IMG/VR virus record: IMGVR_UViG_3300048592_001375
Location: 1 to 37,456 of that record
DNA length: 37,456 nt
Direction: 5' to 3' (one strand)
Source of the DNA: a virus
Shown here: piece by piece, positions 20,370 through 27,287 of the stretch
Position numbering within the stretch: position 1 is the stretch's first letter
How the letters are laid out: each line of letters opens with the position of its first letter
Translations under genes and position numbers: made by a program
Notes under the pieces: model-generated
The model's database searches: none
What the model saw: the letters and a program-made list of their open reading frames with translations, nothing else
Told to the model about the DNA's origin: nothing

Positions 20370-20978
20370 ATGACGCAGACTACCTTTGCCCACCGCGATC
20401 TGGACGACGTGTTTGCCAGGCTGCTCGGCTGCTCGGGGCTGGAGTATCGCGACCCGAACGACGGCCAGTCGTCGGATCCCGACGACAAAAAGCGGTATCA
20501 GTACGCCCTGTTCGACGGCCTGTTGTGCAAGCGTGTACTGCCGCCGCCGTCAGTCGGCGACACGTGGCGGGACATGACGACGGGCAGGCTGTCACGCCGG
20601 CCGCCGGACTGGGAGGCGATCGAGTTACCACGCCACTGGGGATTGCTGGTCGCGTGGGCCGAGCATACGCTCGGCCGAGACTGGCCGCACCCGTGGAGTA
20701 TGGGCGGCAGTTGTGCCGCCGGCGTCAACAGCGGCGTCCAGGCGGATCCGGTCCGGATTACGTGGATGCGATCGCGGATCGAGGTATCGGCCGGCCGGAT
20801 GGACTGGCCACAGCGGATCCCGTGCCCGCACTGCTGGCATTGGATCGTCTGGGCCGAGGCGGCGTATGTGCCTGGCTATCGGATCTGTGCCGGCTGCCAT
20901 CGGCATTGGCAGACGGACTGGCCAGAGCGAGGCCGCTGGTCGATGCGTCCCAACGGGCGCAGAGGTTGGCCGTACTAA
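20370..20978 (+). CDS. Protein of unknown function with a zinc knuckle (202 aa)
   Basis: The ATG at 20370 has GAGGAGC at 8-9 bp spacing. The 202-aa product is Trp-rich (about 12 Trp) and carries CPHCWHW ... CAGCHRHW near its C-terminus, a four-Cys metal site with flanking His. The N-terminal half has YRDPNDGQSSDPDDKKRYQYALFDGLL. It is coupled to the next gene by a TAATG overlap. No known family is recognised. Confidence 0.68.
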   Translation: MTQTTFAHRDLDDVFARLLGCSGLEYRDPNDGQSSDPDDKKRYQYALFDGLLCKRVLPPPSVGDTWRDMTTGRLSRRPPDWEAIELPRHWGLLVAWAEHTLGRDWPHPWSMGGSCAAGVNSGVQADPVRITWMRSRIEVSAGRMDWPQRIPCPHCWHWIVWAEAAYVPGYRICAGCHRHWQTDWPERGRWSMRPNGRRGWPY

Positions 20979-21256
20979 TGCCAAAAAAACCCAAGCACAA
21001 ATCCGCCCGCGCCGACGGCCGTGGCGGCTGGCCGGCCGGGAAACGCCGGCACGAGGACGTAGGCGACTGGCAGCGGATCCGGCTCCGAGTCGTATCGCTG
21101 CTCAACGACCGGCCCGAACACGGCCGGGTGTCGATTCGTGCGATCGCCCGCGTGATGGGCGTCGCGGACCGCACGCTCCGGCGCTGGCTACAGGGAGAGG
21201 ACCGCCCGTCGCCGGCGGACCAGGAGCGGCTGCGGACGTGGGCTGCGGAGGTTTGA
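20978..21256 (+). CDS. Small HTH DNA-binding protein
   Basis: The ATG at 20978 overlaps the previous TAA. The 92-aa product has a basic N-terminus (MPKKPKHKSARADGRGGW) and a helix-turn-helix (VSIRAIARVMGVADRTLRRWLQGEDRP, about residues 50-77) of the terminase-small/MerR-like or XRE-like general type. As the only clear DNA-binding protein of the divergent module, it is the natural candidate to act on the operator at 19751-19784. This link is inference. Confidence 0.65.
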   Translation: MPKKPKHKSARADGRGGWPAGKRRHEDVGDWQRIRLRVVSLLNDRPEHGRVSIRAIARVMGVADRTLRRWLQGEDRPSPADQERLRTWAAEV

Positions 21257-21299
21257 TCTGTGCGGCCGGGACACTGCTTGAGTACAAGCAGTGCCACAC
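21257..21299. repeat. REP-2, single arm
   Basis: A loop-like TGTGCGGCCGG is followed by GACACTGCTTGAGTACAAGC and AGTGCCACAC. Only one arm of the family is present, which still forms a hairpin on its own. It lies between the convergent stops at 21256 (plus) and 21300 (minus), the same setting as the copy at 6904-6979. Confidence 0.8.
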
Positions 21300-21713
21300 T
21301 CAGGCCGCGGCGTACCCGAAAATCTCCAGCCGTAGCGGCGCGATGTGCAGGCCCTCGTCGGACTCCACGCCGCGGGGGAGGTAGTCCTCCGATTGGTCCT
21401 CGACCAGCACCAGCTGGATGGTGCCGGCGCCGAACGTGCCCTTCGCGCAGTCCAGGCCGCGGACGGCGTCGCTCAGGGTGTCCAGATCGTCGAGGTTGTC
21501 TGCCACGCACTCCAGGTCCCAACTCTCCTGGAACGGTGGCGTGCCCTGGGCCTGGTCGAGGGTGCGGTCCTGCAGGATCTGCGCGCGGGCAAACCAGATG
21601 TAAAGAGCCTCACGTGACTGGGGGACGTGGTTGTGATGCGCGGACGTGCCGACGATGTTGGCGATCGCGAACTGGGCGAGGAGGAAGGTTCGCAGGTCGG
21701 GACCGATGGCCAT
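21300..21713 (-). CDS. Putative tail terminator / tail completion protein
   Basis: The ATG at 21713 has GGAGCAACCT upstream. The 137-aa product (MAIGPDLRTFLLAQFAIANI ... QILQDRTLDQAQGTPPFQESWDLECVADNLDDLDTLSDAVRG) has the size and mixed alpha/beta pattern of tail completion proteins that follow the HK97-gp10-like gene. The assignment relies mainly on order: connector, head closure, gp10-like, then this. It is followed by a REP-2 arm and the convergent module. Confidence 0.55.
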   Translation of the reverse strand: MAIGPDLRTFLLAQFAIANIVGTSAHHNHVPQSREALYIWFARAQILQDRTLDQAQGTPPFQESWDLECVADNLDDLDTLSDAVRGLDCAKGTFGAGTIQLVLVEDQSEDYLPRGVESDEGLHIAPLRLEIFGYAAA

Positions 21714-21732
21714 AGGTTGCTCCTGATTTGGT

Positions 21733-21796
21733 TGTCACGCCGGCGCCGCCGGCCGCGTCACACATTGCGCCGCCAGCGTGTCACGGTCCGGCAATC
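21733..21796. repeat. REP-4 repeat, intergenic copy
   Basis: TTGTCACGCCGGCGCCGCCG continuing to GCGTCACACATTGCGCCGCC and a further TCACG. It closely matches the copy in the methyltransferase gene at 6058-6112. It fills the space between the genes at 21300-21713 and 21804-22349. Confidence 0.65.
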
Positions 21797-21803
21797 CGGA
21801 GGG

Positions 21804-22349
21804 TTACGTTGCGGCCTCGCGGTCGACCTCGGCCGAGAGTTTGGCCTCGAACGCAGCCACCGCCGCGCCGGCGCTCGAATCGGCGGCTCGGCGGATAGGG
21901 TGCCGCCCCTTGACGCCGGGGTGTCTGATCCGGGCAACGATCGCCACGCGGCCGCTGGGCGTGCGGATGGCGATCGGCCCCTTGCCTTCTTTGGGGATGT
22001 CGTGCGGCCGGATGCCCTCCTCGACGAAATGGATCGGTACAAGATCCCCGCGGCCGCTGATCCCGCCACGGCCCTTGCGGACCTTCTTGCGGGCGCGGAC
22101 CTCGGACTTCTGCCCCACGATCGAGATCACGACCTGGCCGCCGCGGTAGCTGACGATTTTCTGATCCAGCGACCGTTTGAAAAGTCCCGTCAGCCGCGGA
22201 GCGTTGCTGCGAGCCGCCCGGACGAACGGCGCCCCGCCGGCTCGGATGGCTTTTTGCATCGAGCGCTTTTGGATCTTGCCAGGCAGGGTTTCCAGCTTGC
22301 GCAGGGTCGCCGGCAGCCCCTGGACGGTGATCGTGGTGACAGCGGCCAC
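21804..22349 (-). CDS. HK97 gp10-like tail/neck protein
   Basis: A GTG at 22349 with AGGAGG 7 bp upstream starts this 181-aa protein; the stop of the previous gene overlaps it. The N-terminus TTITVQGLPATLRKLETLPGKIQKRSMQKAIRAGGAPFVRAARSNAP fits the HK97 gp10 family (basic helix, then APRLTG). The centre (VGQKSEVRARKKVRKGRGGI) is very basic. The C-terminal ADSSAGAAVAAFEAKLSAEVDREAA is the usual helical end. Family members lie at the neck or tail terminator. Length is slightly above the usual 110-150 aa. Confidence 0.75.
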   Translation of the reverse strand: MAAVTTITVQGLPATLRKLETLPGKIQKRSMQKAIRAGGAPFVRAARSNAPRLTGLFKRSLDQKIVSYRGGQVVISIVGQKSEVRARKKVRKGRGGISGRGDLVPIHFVEEGIRPHDIPKEGKGPIAIRTPSGRVAIVARIRHPGVKGRHPIRRAADSSAGAAVAAFEAKLSAEVDREAAT

Positions 22350-22684
22350 TACAGGGCCTCCTTGCACAACAGCTCGATCTCGACGCCGATGTTGTCGGCG
22401 TCGATCACGGCGCCGATGTTCAGCTGACGGGCGCCAAACAACAGATAGTGCTGACTGGTCAGCGGCGAGTCCGGATCCGCGAACATGCGTACGCGATGGG
22501 TGGCCTCGGCGAAGATCTTTTGCGCGCGGATCAGCTCGAGGCCGGCGAGCTGCTCGATCGAGCAGGGGACCTCCTCGATAACCGTCGTCGGGGCGCCGGT
22601 GATCTGCCCGCGGGCGTCCAGCGTCGTGCTGGGCAGCAGGACCGTGACCACGTGCCGTTTGGTTCCGACGTCGGTTGCCAGCAT
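22349..22684 (-). CDS. Head-tail joining (head closure) protein
   Basis: GTG (22687) or ATG (22684) can start this frame; GGAG is 6-9 bp upstream and the ATG overlaps the preceding TGA, so 22684 is preferred. The 111-aa beta-rich product has VVTVLLPSTTLDARGQITGAP, IEEVPCSIEQLAGLELIRAQKIFAEATHRVRM and LLFGARQLNIGAVIDADN, which is the pattern of SPP1 gp16-like/Phage_H_T_join proteins. The order connector - closure - gp10 supports it. Confidence 0.75.
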   Translation of the reverse strand: MLATDVGTKRHVVTVLLPSTTLDARGQITGAPTTVIEEVPCSIEQLAGLELIRAQKIFAEATHRVRMFADPDSPLTSQHYLLFGARQLNIGAVIDADNIGVEIELLCKEAL

Positions 22685-23292
22685 CACTCGTACTCCAGGA
22701 ACTCATCACCGCACCGCCAGCCCTCGCAGATCTGATGTGCCCGCAGCTCGTGGAGGTCCTTGCCTCGCTGCATGCCGTGGTCTCGGAGCCAGGCGGACTG
22801 GATCAGCAGCAGGATGGCACTCTTGAGATCCTCGTGCCGGTCCTCCAGTTCGCTGGCCGTGTCGGCGTAGCCGGCCACGTATTCGATTTCTACGGCCTCG
22901 GCCTCGGCGTACACGCTGGGCCAGGTCTGGCCGTATTTCAGCGCGATCTGGCCGGGCTCTGGCGCGGTCAACACCTTGTATACGGTCGTGCTGAGCGTCT
23001 GCAGGTCGCCGGCCGTGTCGTAGTATTTGACCGAGGTCACCGATTGCAACGGCGGTCTCGGCAGGTGAATTCGTCCGCGGCCGGCGGGGAAGCGGTCGAG
23101 GCGCAGGATCAGCGTCTGCGACAGGATCGCTCGATTAGCGATCCGTTCGACCTCCTGCGTCGCGGCGGAGATGAGTCGCGATAGATGCTGGTCGTGGTAC
23201 GTGACGCCCAGGGCGATCTCGACTTGTTTTTTCGCCTCGGTCAGAATCACCGGCTGCTCGGCCGGCGGCGTGTCAAGTGACAGGGAATACAC
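22684..23292 (-). CDS. Head-tail connector (gp6-like adaptor)
   Basis: The 202-aa product starts MYSLSLDTPPAEQPVILTEA and has the gp6 layout: KKQVEIALGVTYHDQHLSRLISAATQEVERIANRAIL helical segment, the beta part LRLDRFPAGRGRIHLPRPPLQSVTSVKYYD, and the second helical part LKSAILLLIQSAWLRDHG. It is coupled to the next gene (TGATG). It forms the ring between portal and head closure protein. The start overlaps the small membrane protein gene upstream by 20 bp. Confidence 0.85.
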   Translation of the reverse strand: MYSLSLDTPPAEQPVILTEAKKQVEIALGVTYHDQHLSRLISAATQEVERIANRAILSQTLILRLDRFPAGRGRIHLPRPPLQSVTSVKYYDTAGDLQTLSTTVYKVLTAPEPGQIALKYGQTWPSVYAEAEAVEIEYVAGYADTASELEDRHEDLKSAILLLIQSAWLRDHGMQRGKDLHELRAHQICEGWRCGDEFLEYE

Positions 23293-23608
23293 GTAACACC
23301 TCGCTTGCGGATGGGCTCGGCTCGTCTCGTGTACACCGCAGATTGTCTCGCCGCTCGTGGCCCTCGTAGGGGCACGAAAATTTCAGCAGTTGATCATGCA
23401 CCCTGAGAATGGCGCTCTCGGTATCTTTCACGGCGCTCTCGACCGTGCGAATGGTCTCGGTATTAGCGGCGATCACGGTGCTGGTTTGGTCTAGCACCTG
23501 CAGGACGCGCCCCATGAGCCAGGCTAGCACGCCGATCAGGACCAGGCACAGGCCGGCGAAGCCGTACTGAAGGACGGGTGACAGTATTACAACCTGTTTG
23601 GCTTCCAT
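23273..23608 (-). CDS. Small membrane protein with coiled coil (holin-like?)
   Basis: The 111-aa product (MEAKQVVILSPVLQYGFAGL) has one hydrophobic segment at about 10-34 (VLQYGFAGLCLVLIGVLAWL), then a coiled coil (VLDQTSTVIAANTETIRTVE SAVKD) and a Cys/Arg-containing tail. Small proteins with one N-terminal TM and a coiled coil include holins, spanins and some ion-channel-like phage proteins. An ATG with weak binding-site sequence (GGATACC) starts it. Lysis function is possible but not proven. Confidence 0.55.
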   Translation of the reverse strand: MEAKQVVILSPVLQYGFAGLCLVLIGVLAWLMGRVLQVLDQTSTVIAANTETIRTVESAVKDTESAILRVHDQLLKFSCPYEGHERRDNLRCTRDEPSPSASEVLRVFPVT

Positions 23609-23623
23609 CGGTATCCTTCGTGC

Positions 23624-23639
23624 GGTTGCCGCGGCAACC
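23624..23639. repeat. 16-bp palindrome GGTTGCCGCGGCAACC, copy 3
   Basis: Exact match to the copies at 4019-4034 and 15863-15878. It lies in the short gap between two minus-strand genes (23608 start side, 23650 stop side). Confidence 0.75.
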
Positions 23640-23649
23640 GTGGCCGGCC

Positions 23650-24087
23650 TTACGCCTTGGCCTTGCTACGCGGCAAACGCTTATAGCCCGTCAGCGGCTT
23701 AGCCTTGCCGGCTTTAGCGGCCGCCTTTGCCGGCTTAGCCTTGCCGGCTTTAGCGGCCGCCTTTGCCGGCTTGGCCTTCTTTTTCCCGTCCCGCAGCCGG
23801 GTCAGCTTTCCGTCCGCGTCGCGAACCTCCAGCACGTAGCGGACCACGGCTTGCGGTTTGAAAATCTTGTTCGTGTCCGCGAACTGGTCGACGAGCACGG
23901 CTGTCTGTCCGTTGCCGATCGGGACCGGCCGGTCGCACTTCCATGCGAGGATCAGCTGGTCGAGAATCTTGTTCGCCGCGTCGTAATACCGGCTTCCGAT
24001 CGCCAGCTTCTGCCGTTGCTCGCGGATCAGACGGACCAGCTTGGCCGGCGCCCGTGTCGTCTTGCTGCGTTTCGCTCTCGCCGGCAT
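23650..24087 (-). CDS. Basic protein with histone H1-like Lys/Ala tail
   Basis: The ATG at 24087 has AAGGAG 6 bp ahead. The 145-aa product starts MPARAKRSKTTRAPAKLVRL and has a folded centre (IREQRQKLAIGSRYYDAANKILDQLILAWK, then a beta part with AVVRYVLEVRDADGKL). The C-terminal third is Lys/Ala-rich with two copies of AKPAKAAAKAGK, encoded by a 36-bp tandem repeat (about 23698-23770). Such tails bind DNA in H1/HC2-like proteins. Placed between capsid and connector genes, it may be a virion DNA-binding protein or scaffold, which is inference. Confidence 0.65.
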   Translation of the reverse strand: MPARAKRSKTTRAPAKLVRLIREQRQKLAIGSRYYDAANKILDQLILAWKCDRPVPIGNGQTAVLVDQFADTNKIFKPQAVVRYVLEVRDADGKLTRLRDGKKKAKPAKAAAKAGKAKPAKAAAKAGKAKPLTGYKRLPRSKAKA

Positions 24088-24099
24088 AGTGGCTCCTTG

Positions 24100-24128
24100 G
24101 CGAACGGCGGGCGTAAGCCCGTCCGGTG
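24100..24128. repeat. REP-1 unit
   Basis: A unit with core GGCGGGCGTAAGCCCGTC, directly upstream of the Lys/Ala-rich protein gene. Confidence 0.8.
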
Positions 24129-24131
24129 TCC

Positions 24132-24182
24132 TCACAAAACTCGAACGGCCGGCCGGGTGACATTGCCCCCGCCGGCCGCTCG
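24132..24182 (-). terminator. Candidate intrinsic terminator after the decoration-type gene
   Basis: On the minus strand, GCGGCCGGCGGG and CCCGGCCGGCCG can pair around GGCAATGTCA, followed by TTCGAGTTTTG. It lies about 30 bp beyond the stop of the gene at 24212. The T-tract is short, so termination may be partial, which would reduce transcription from the capsid genes into the connector genes. Confidence 0.5.
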
Positions 24183-24211
24183 AACTCCGCGCAAAAAGTG
24201 TGCGGTCAGAC

Positions 24212-24652
24212 CTACTTGGTGCCCTCGGCCGGGTACACCAATTTCTTGCCGGCGATCGTGCCGGCGGTCTCGTTGTCCACGCTGACACCATCCTTGGCCC
24301 GGTATTGGATCGCCCACACATCGCCGACCGTGGTGGACGTGCCGCGCGTCAGGACGACGCGGACATACCGTTCCCGCGGACGCAAAATATCGATAAACAG
24401 GTCCTCGTCACTGGCCCCCACGTCCACCTCGGAGCCCTCGAGGTCCGCGGCGTCCGACATGTTCGACGCCGCGCCCTGCTCGGCGTGCATGGTGTTGTCG
24501 GCGGCGGGCGTCCCGAAACTAGTCAAAAACATCACGCCGTCGAATCCGGCCATGTCGATGGTCGAACCCGTTACGTCCGAGGTGGCAGCCCCGGCCGCGT
24601 CGGCGACCTTCGTGATTTTGCAACCTTCGCTGAGAAAGCCCTGGCTATACAT
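24212..24652 (-). CDS. Putative capsid-associated (decoration) protein
   Basis: Two in-frame ATGs exist (24661, 24652); AAGGA lies 8 bp before the second, which is used here. The 146-aa product (MYSQGFLSEGCKITKVADAA ... GFDGVMFLTSFGTPAADNTM) is beta-rich with a repetitive acidic segment (DLEGSEVDVGASDEDLFIDILRP) and ends IAGKKLVYPAEGTK. Its position right after the major capsid gene and its size suit a head decoration or stabilising protein. I recognise no named family with certainty. Confidence 0.6.
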   Translation of the reverse strand: MYSQGFLSEGCKITKVADAAGAATSDVTGSTIDMAGFDGVMFLTSFGTPAADNTMHAEQGAASNMSDAADLEGSEVDVGASDEDLFIDILRPRERYVRVVLTRGTSTTVGDVWAIQYRAKDGVSVDNETAGTIAGKKLVYPAEGTK

Positions 24653-24836
24653 TTCGCGCATCCTTTCGCCGTTTGAGTGCCGGCGGCCGTGCCGGAGTCC
24701 CGTCCCTGGTTTCCAGTTCCGCCTCGTGGCGGCGGATCAGTTCCGCCGCTTCGCACTCCGGCAAATCCACCACGTCGCCGGCCTCGTTGCTGGGGCCGGG
24801 GACTCGGATCTGAGCTGTCTTGAGCCGGACGTGCAT
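24645..24836 (-). CDS. Small phage head-module protein (63 aa)
   Basis: The ATG at 24836 starts MHVRLKTAQIRVPGPSNEAG; the motif VVDLPECEAAELIRRHEAE is common in short proteins encoded between capsid and connector genes of HK97-type phages. The C-terminus is basic (KRRKDARNV). It overlaps the next gene's start by 8 bp. Function is unknown. Confidence 0.6.
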   Translation of the reverse strand: MHVRLKTAQIRVPGPSNEAGDVVDLPECEAAELIRRHEAELETRDGTPARPPALKRRKDARNV

Positions 24837-24872
24837 GATTGGTTACCTACCGGGCGGCTTACGCCGCTCCGC

Positions 24873-26525
24873 TTACGCGTGCTGCTGCAACACCTTCACC
24901 GGGCACGCCGTGTCCTGGACGGGCCGCAACAGGTTGCCGTCCGCGGACGCGTGCAAAATGAACGCGGTCTGGTCGTACTCCGCGAACCGTTCGACTAGAC
25001 GCTTCAGCCGCAGGCTGCCGACGCGGCGGATCTTGTAGTTTTCCAAACGGCCGGCCACGATCGTCTTAGCCTCGGCCGAGATGCTGGAAGCCATTTTCTG
25101 GTTGATGACGAACGGCCAGCCTTCGATCGTGTCCACGCCGCCGGTGCGGGTGTTTTCCTGGTAGATCGGCATATTGTTCGTGTCGAGGATCAGCCGAACC
25201 GCCTCCAGCACGGAGTCATGGAACATGAACCGGCAACCGGTCCGGATCGCCGGGTCAATGCTGTGTTGCAGGCCGAGGATGTCGCCCCGCGTAATCGCCG
25301 TTGCGCCGGCCGAGGTTTCCCCGACCGCCGCGCGGGTCACAATCCCGCGGATTTTCGCGGCGCCCGTAGTGCATTCGCTGCTCAGGATTCGCCCGATCCG
25401 CTCGCCCAACATCTGGCCAATGATGGACTCGATATTCACGACGCTATCTCGCATGAGCTGGAAAGGGATCTTGACGAACTTCGAATTGAAGTCGTAAGCA
25501 CCCCAACGCACACTTTCGAAGGTCGGCTGAGCCTCGGTGGACTCCGCGACGTTCTCGTCGGTGTACTGCCCCTCGTTGGCCGTGTCGTCGCCGACCGGCC
25601 AACCCATCGGCTCGCCCGTGGCGGTCGTGATCGTCTCGGCGACCTGGAGCATTGCCCCGTATTCGATCATCGCCAACTCGATGGAGGCCACCAGCGTCCC
25701 GGGGGACGTGACGTAGCCGCCGTCCTCGCCAATCCATTTGGACAAGGCGCGATGCTCCACCAGGTCGGCAAACAGCTCCTGCCGGTTTTCGGGTCGCGTG
25801 GCGCGAATCCGCCGCTGAATCTGCTGGTAGATGTGAGTCGGCGTCAGACGCAACTCGATCTCACCCGTCGCCGGGTCGAACCCGAGGCGTTGGCAGGCCG
25901 CGATATGATCGTCGCCGATCGGCGCGTGGGGAATGCCGCGATAAGCCCAGGCACGAAAAGCGAGCTGGGCATCGCGTCGTTGCTGAGCGTGTGCCCGGGC
26001 CTCGTCGCGATCCTGGAATCCCATGTCGCGGTAGGTCCGTCCGTCCGCTTCGCCGCGATCGTCCAGTCCCGGACGCCGGTCCGCGTCTCGGTTACTCCGC
26101 TCGGTAAATGCCTGCATTTCGGCCAGTCGGCCGGCAACGTCCGCGGAACGGTCCTCTTCCTCGATCGCCGCGCGGACCGTGTCATAGTCTTTGTTTGCCG
26201 CCTCCCAATTCGCTCGCTCATCGGCCGGCCAGAGGTCCAGCGATTCGCCCTTGGCCCGCTTTTCTTTTCGATCGTTGAAGCCCTTGGCCAGGGCTTGGAC
26301 GCGCTGATAGATGGCCCCTGCCAGCTCCCGCATTTCCTTGATGCCTTGCAACTCCTTGACACCGTCGCTCAGTTGCAGGCTGATTCCGAGCCCCAGGCCC
26401 AACGTGGAGATAGCGCCCACGACAGCATCGGCCGAGCAGCTCGCCTGTCCCACCAGGCTAACGACGCAGGTCACCAGGACCACGGCCAACAGGATCTGAT
26501 GCGAGCGTTTCAGAAAGCGATCCAT
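24873..26525 (-). CDS. HK97-fold major capsid protein with an N-terminal hydrophobic segment
   Basis: The ATG at 26525 has GGGGAG with 9 bp spacing. The product is 550 aa. Residues about 8-50 are hydrophobic (ILLAVVLVTCVVSLVG, then AVVGAISTLGLGLGIS). A charged helical delta-like domain follows (about 60-160, MRELAGAIYQRVQALAKGF ...). The HK97 fold covers about 225-550: GGYVTSPGTLVASIELAMIEYGAM, FESVRWGAYDFNSKFVKIPFQLMRDS, IGQMLGERIGRILSSECTTGAAKIRGIV, and GWPFVINQKMASSISAEAKTIVAG. Typical HK97 capsid proteins start near MRELAG, which would be ATG 26333, but that codon has a poor binding site. The hydrophobic extension seems real in the DNA and is unusual for a capsid protein. Confidence 0.87.
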   Translation of the reverse strand: MDRFLKRSHQILLAVVLVTCVVSLVGQASCSADAVVGAISTLGLGLGISLQLSDGVKELQGIKEMRELAGAIYQRVQALAKGFNDRKEKRAKGESLDLWPADERANWEAANKDYDTVRAAIEEEDRSADVAGRLAEMQAFTERSNRDADRRPGLDDRGEADGRTYRDMGFQDRDEARAHAQQRRDAQLAFRAWAYRGIPHAPIGDDHIAACQRLGFDPATGEIELRLTPTHIYQQIQRRIRATRPENRQELFADLVEHRALSKWIGEDGGYVTSPGTLVASIELAMIEYGAMLQVAETITTATGEPMGWPVGDDTANEGQYTDENVAESTEAQPTFESVRWGAYDFNSKFVKIPFQLMRDSVVNIESIIGQMLGERIGRILSSECTTGAAKIRGIVTRAAVGETSAGATAITRGDILGLQHSIDPAIRTGCRFMFHDSVLEAVRLILDTNNMPIYQENTRTGGVDTIEGWPFVINQKMASSISAEAKTIVAGRLENYKIRRVGSLRLKRLVERFAEYDQTAFILHASADGNLLRPVQDTACPVKVLQQHA

Positions 26526-26582
26526 CGCGAAGAACTCCCCATGTAAGAATACGCGGCCGCCTCGGCCGCAATCGATCCTGGG

Positions 26583-26687
26583 CTAATCGACCGCACCCCG
26601 CTGCGACCGCGTAAAGACGCCGGTCTCAGAGGTCGGCCGCCGCCGGCGAGCGTCCATGCTCGCACCGTGCGCGTACGGGCTGGGCAT
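26583..26687 (-). CDS. Possible short ORF (34 aa) upstream of the capsid gene
   Basis: ATG at 26687 with GGGGGCAGGG directly ahead and TAG at 26583-26585. The peptide is MPSPYAHGASMDARRRRPTS followed by ETGVFTRSQRGAVD. It is Arg-rich and of no known family. It may be a leader peptide, or the codon pattern may be chance in structured DNA. Confidence 0.28.
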   Translation of the reverse strand: MPSPYAHGASMDARRRRPTSETGVFTRSQRGAVD

Positions 26688-26817
26688 CCCTGCCCCCTCG
26701 GCGACAGTCAGGTGGGTGAGCACAGCGACCGGCCGTAAAGACGCGTCGAGTCACGAGGCGCACCCTATTCCATGAAAGCATGCCGCCGCGGAAGACGTGC
26801 GCGCGCAGTTCCCCAGG

Positions 26818-26846
26818 CGAACGGCGGGCGTTAGCCCGTCCGGTGT
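26818..26846. repeat. REP-1 unit next to a REP-4-like stretch
   Basis: A unit with core GGCGGGCGTTAGCCCGTC, followed within 15 bp by GTCACGGCCGTGACAGCC and a CGCCGCCGGCCGCGTCACGG stretch. The latter reaches into the truncated methylase gene. Confidence 0.75.
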
Positions 26847-26882
26847 CCGCCCCGAGCCGTCACGGCCGTGACAGCCGTCGAG

Positions 26883-27287
26883 TCACAACCGCGCCGCCGG
26901 CCGCGTCACGGCCGCAAGCACGCCGGCGATCAGCGGATCGTAGTAATCCGGTTCGGTCCGCATTCGCTCGCGAAACTCCGCTTGCGACAGCAGCCACAAG
27001 TGCCGCGCGTGGAGGTCCGCCTCGTTGACCGGCCAATCGGCGGCAAAGCTGACGCCGTCCGGATCGGCCCGCAGGGCTCGCCAGAAGTTCGCGAGGTAGC
27101 AGTCCTTGTCGTTCACCGTCTCCGTTCCGCGGAACGGAGACGGCCGACCCAGCAGCACGGCCCCCGAACCGAAGAACGGCTCCACGTAATTTTGCACGTC
27201 CCCGAACCGTTCCCAAATCAGCGACGAGGCTTTTCGTTTGCCGCCGAAATACGGAAACGGCGAGGCCAGCGGTTTGCTTTTGATCAC
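26883..27287 (-). CDS. Truncated Dam-type (D12 class) adenine methyltransferase
   Basis: A GTG at 27287 has AAGGA 8 bp upstream. The 134-aa product has the N-terminal part of D12-class N6-adenine methyltransferases: motif X, PFPYFGGKRKAS; motif I, NYVEPFFGSGAVLL; and TVNDKDCYLANFWRAL. The catalytic DPPY motif expected near residue 170-190 is absent because the frame stops in REP-4-like sequence (26860-26918). Full-length enzymes have about 260-280 aa. It is therefore most likely inactive, or a SAM-binding remnant. It sits between prohead protease and capsid, an unusual place for a methylase. Confidence 0.75.
   Translation of the reverse strand: MIKSKPLASPFPYFGGKRKASSLIWERFGDVQNYVEPFFGSGAVLLGRPSPFRGTETVNDKDCYLANFWRALRADPDGVSFAADWPVNEADLHARHLWLLSQAEFRERMRTEPDYYDPLIAGVLAAVTRPAARL

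Larger units (their letters stand above)
26526..26882. other. 357-bp gap with repeats and structured DNA
   Basis: It contains a REP-1 unit (26818-26846), a REP-4-like stretch (about 26860-26918) and a GC-rich section with many inverted segments. A near-direct repeat GTAAAGACGC occurs at 26612-26621 and 26726-26735. One short minus ORF with a plausible binding site lies inside (next entry). It probably holds the leader or a promoter for the capsid gene; I see no convincing -10/-35 pair. Confidence 0.5.
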
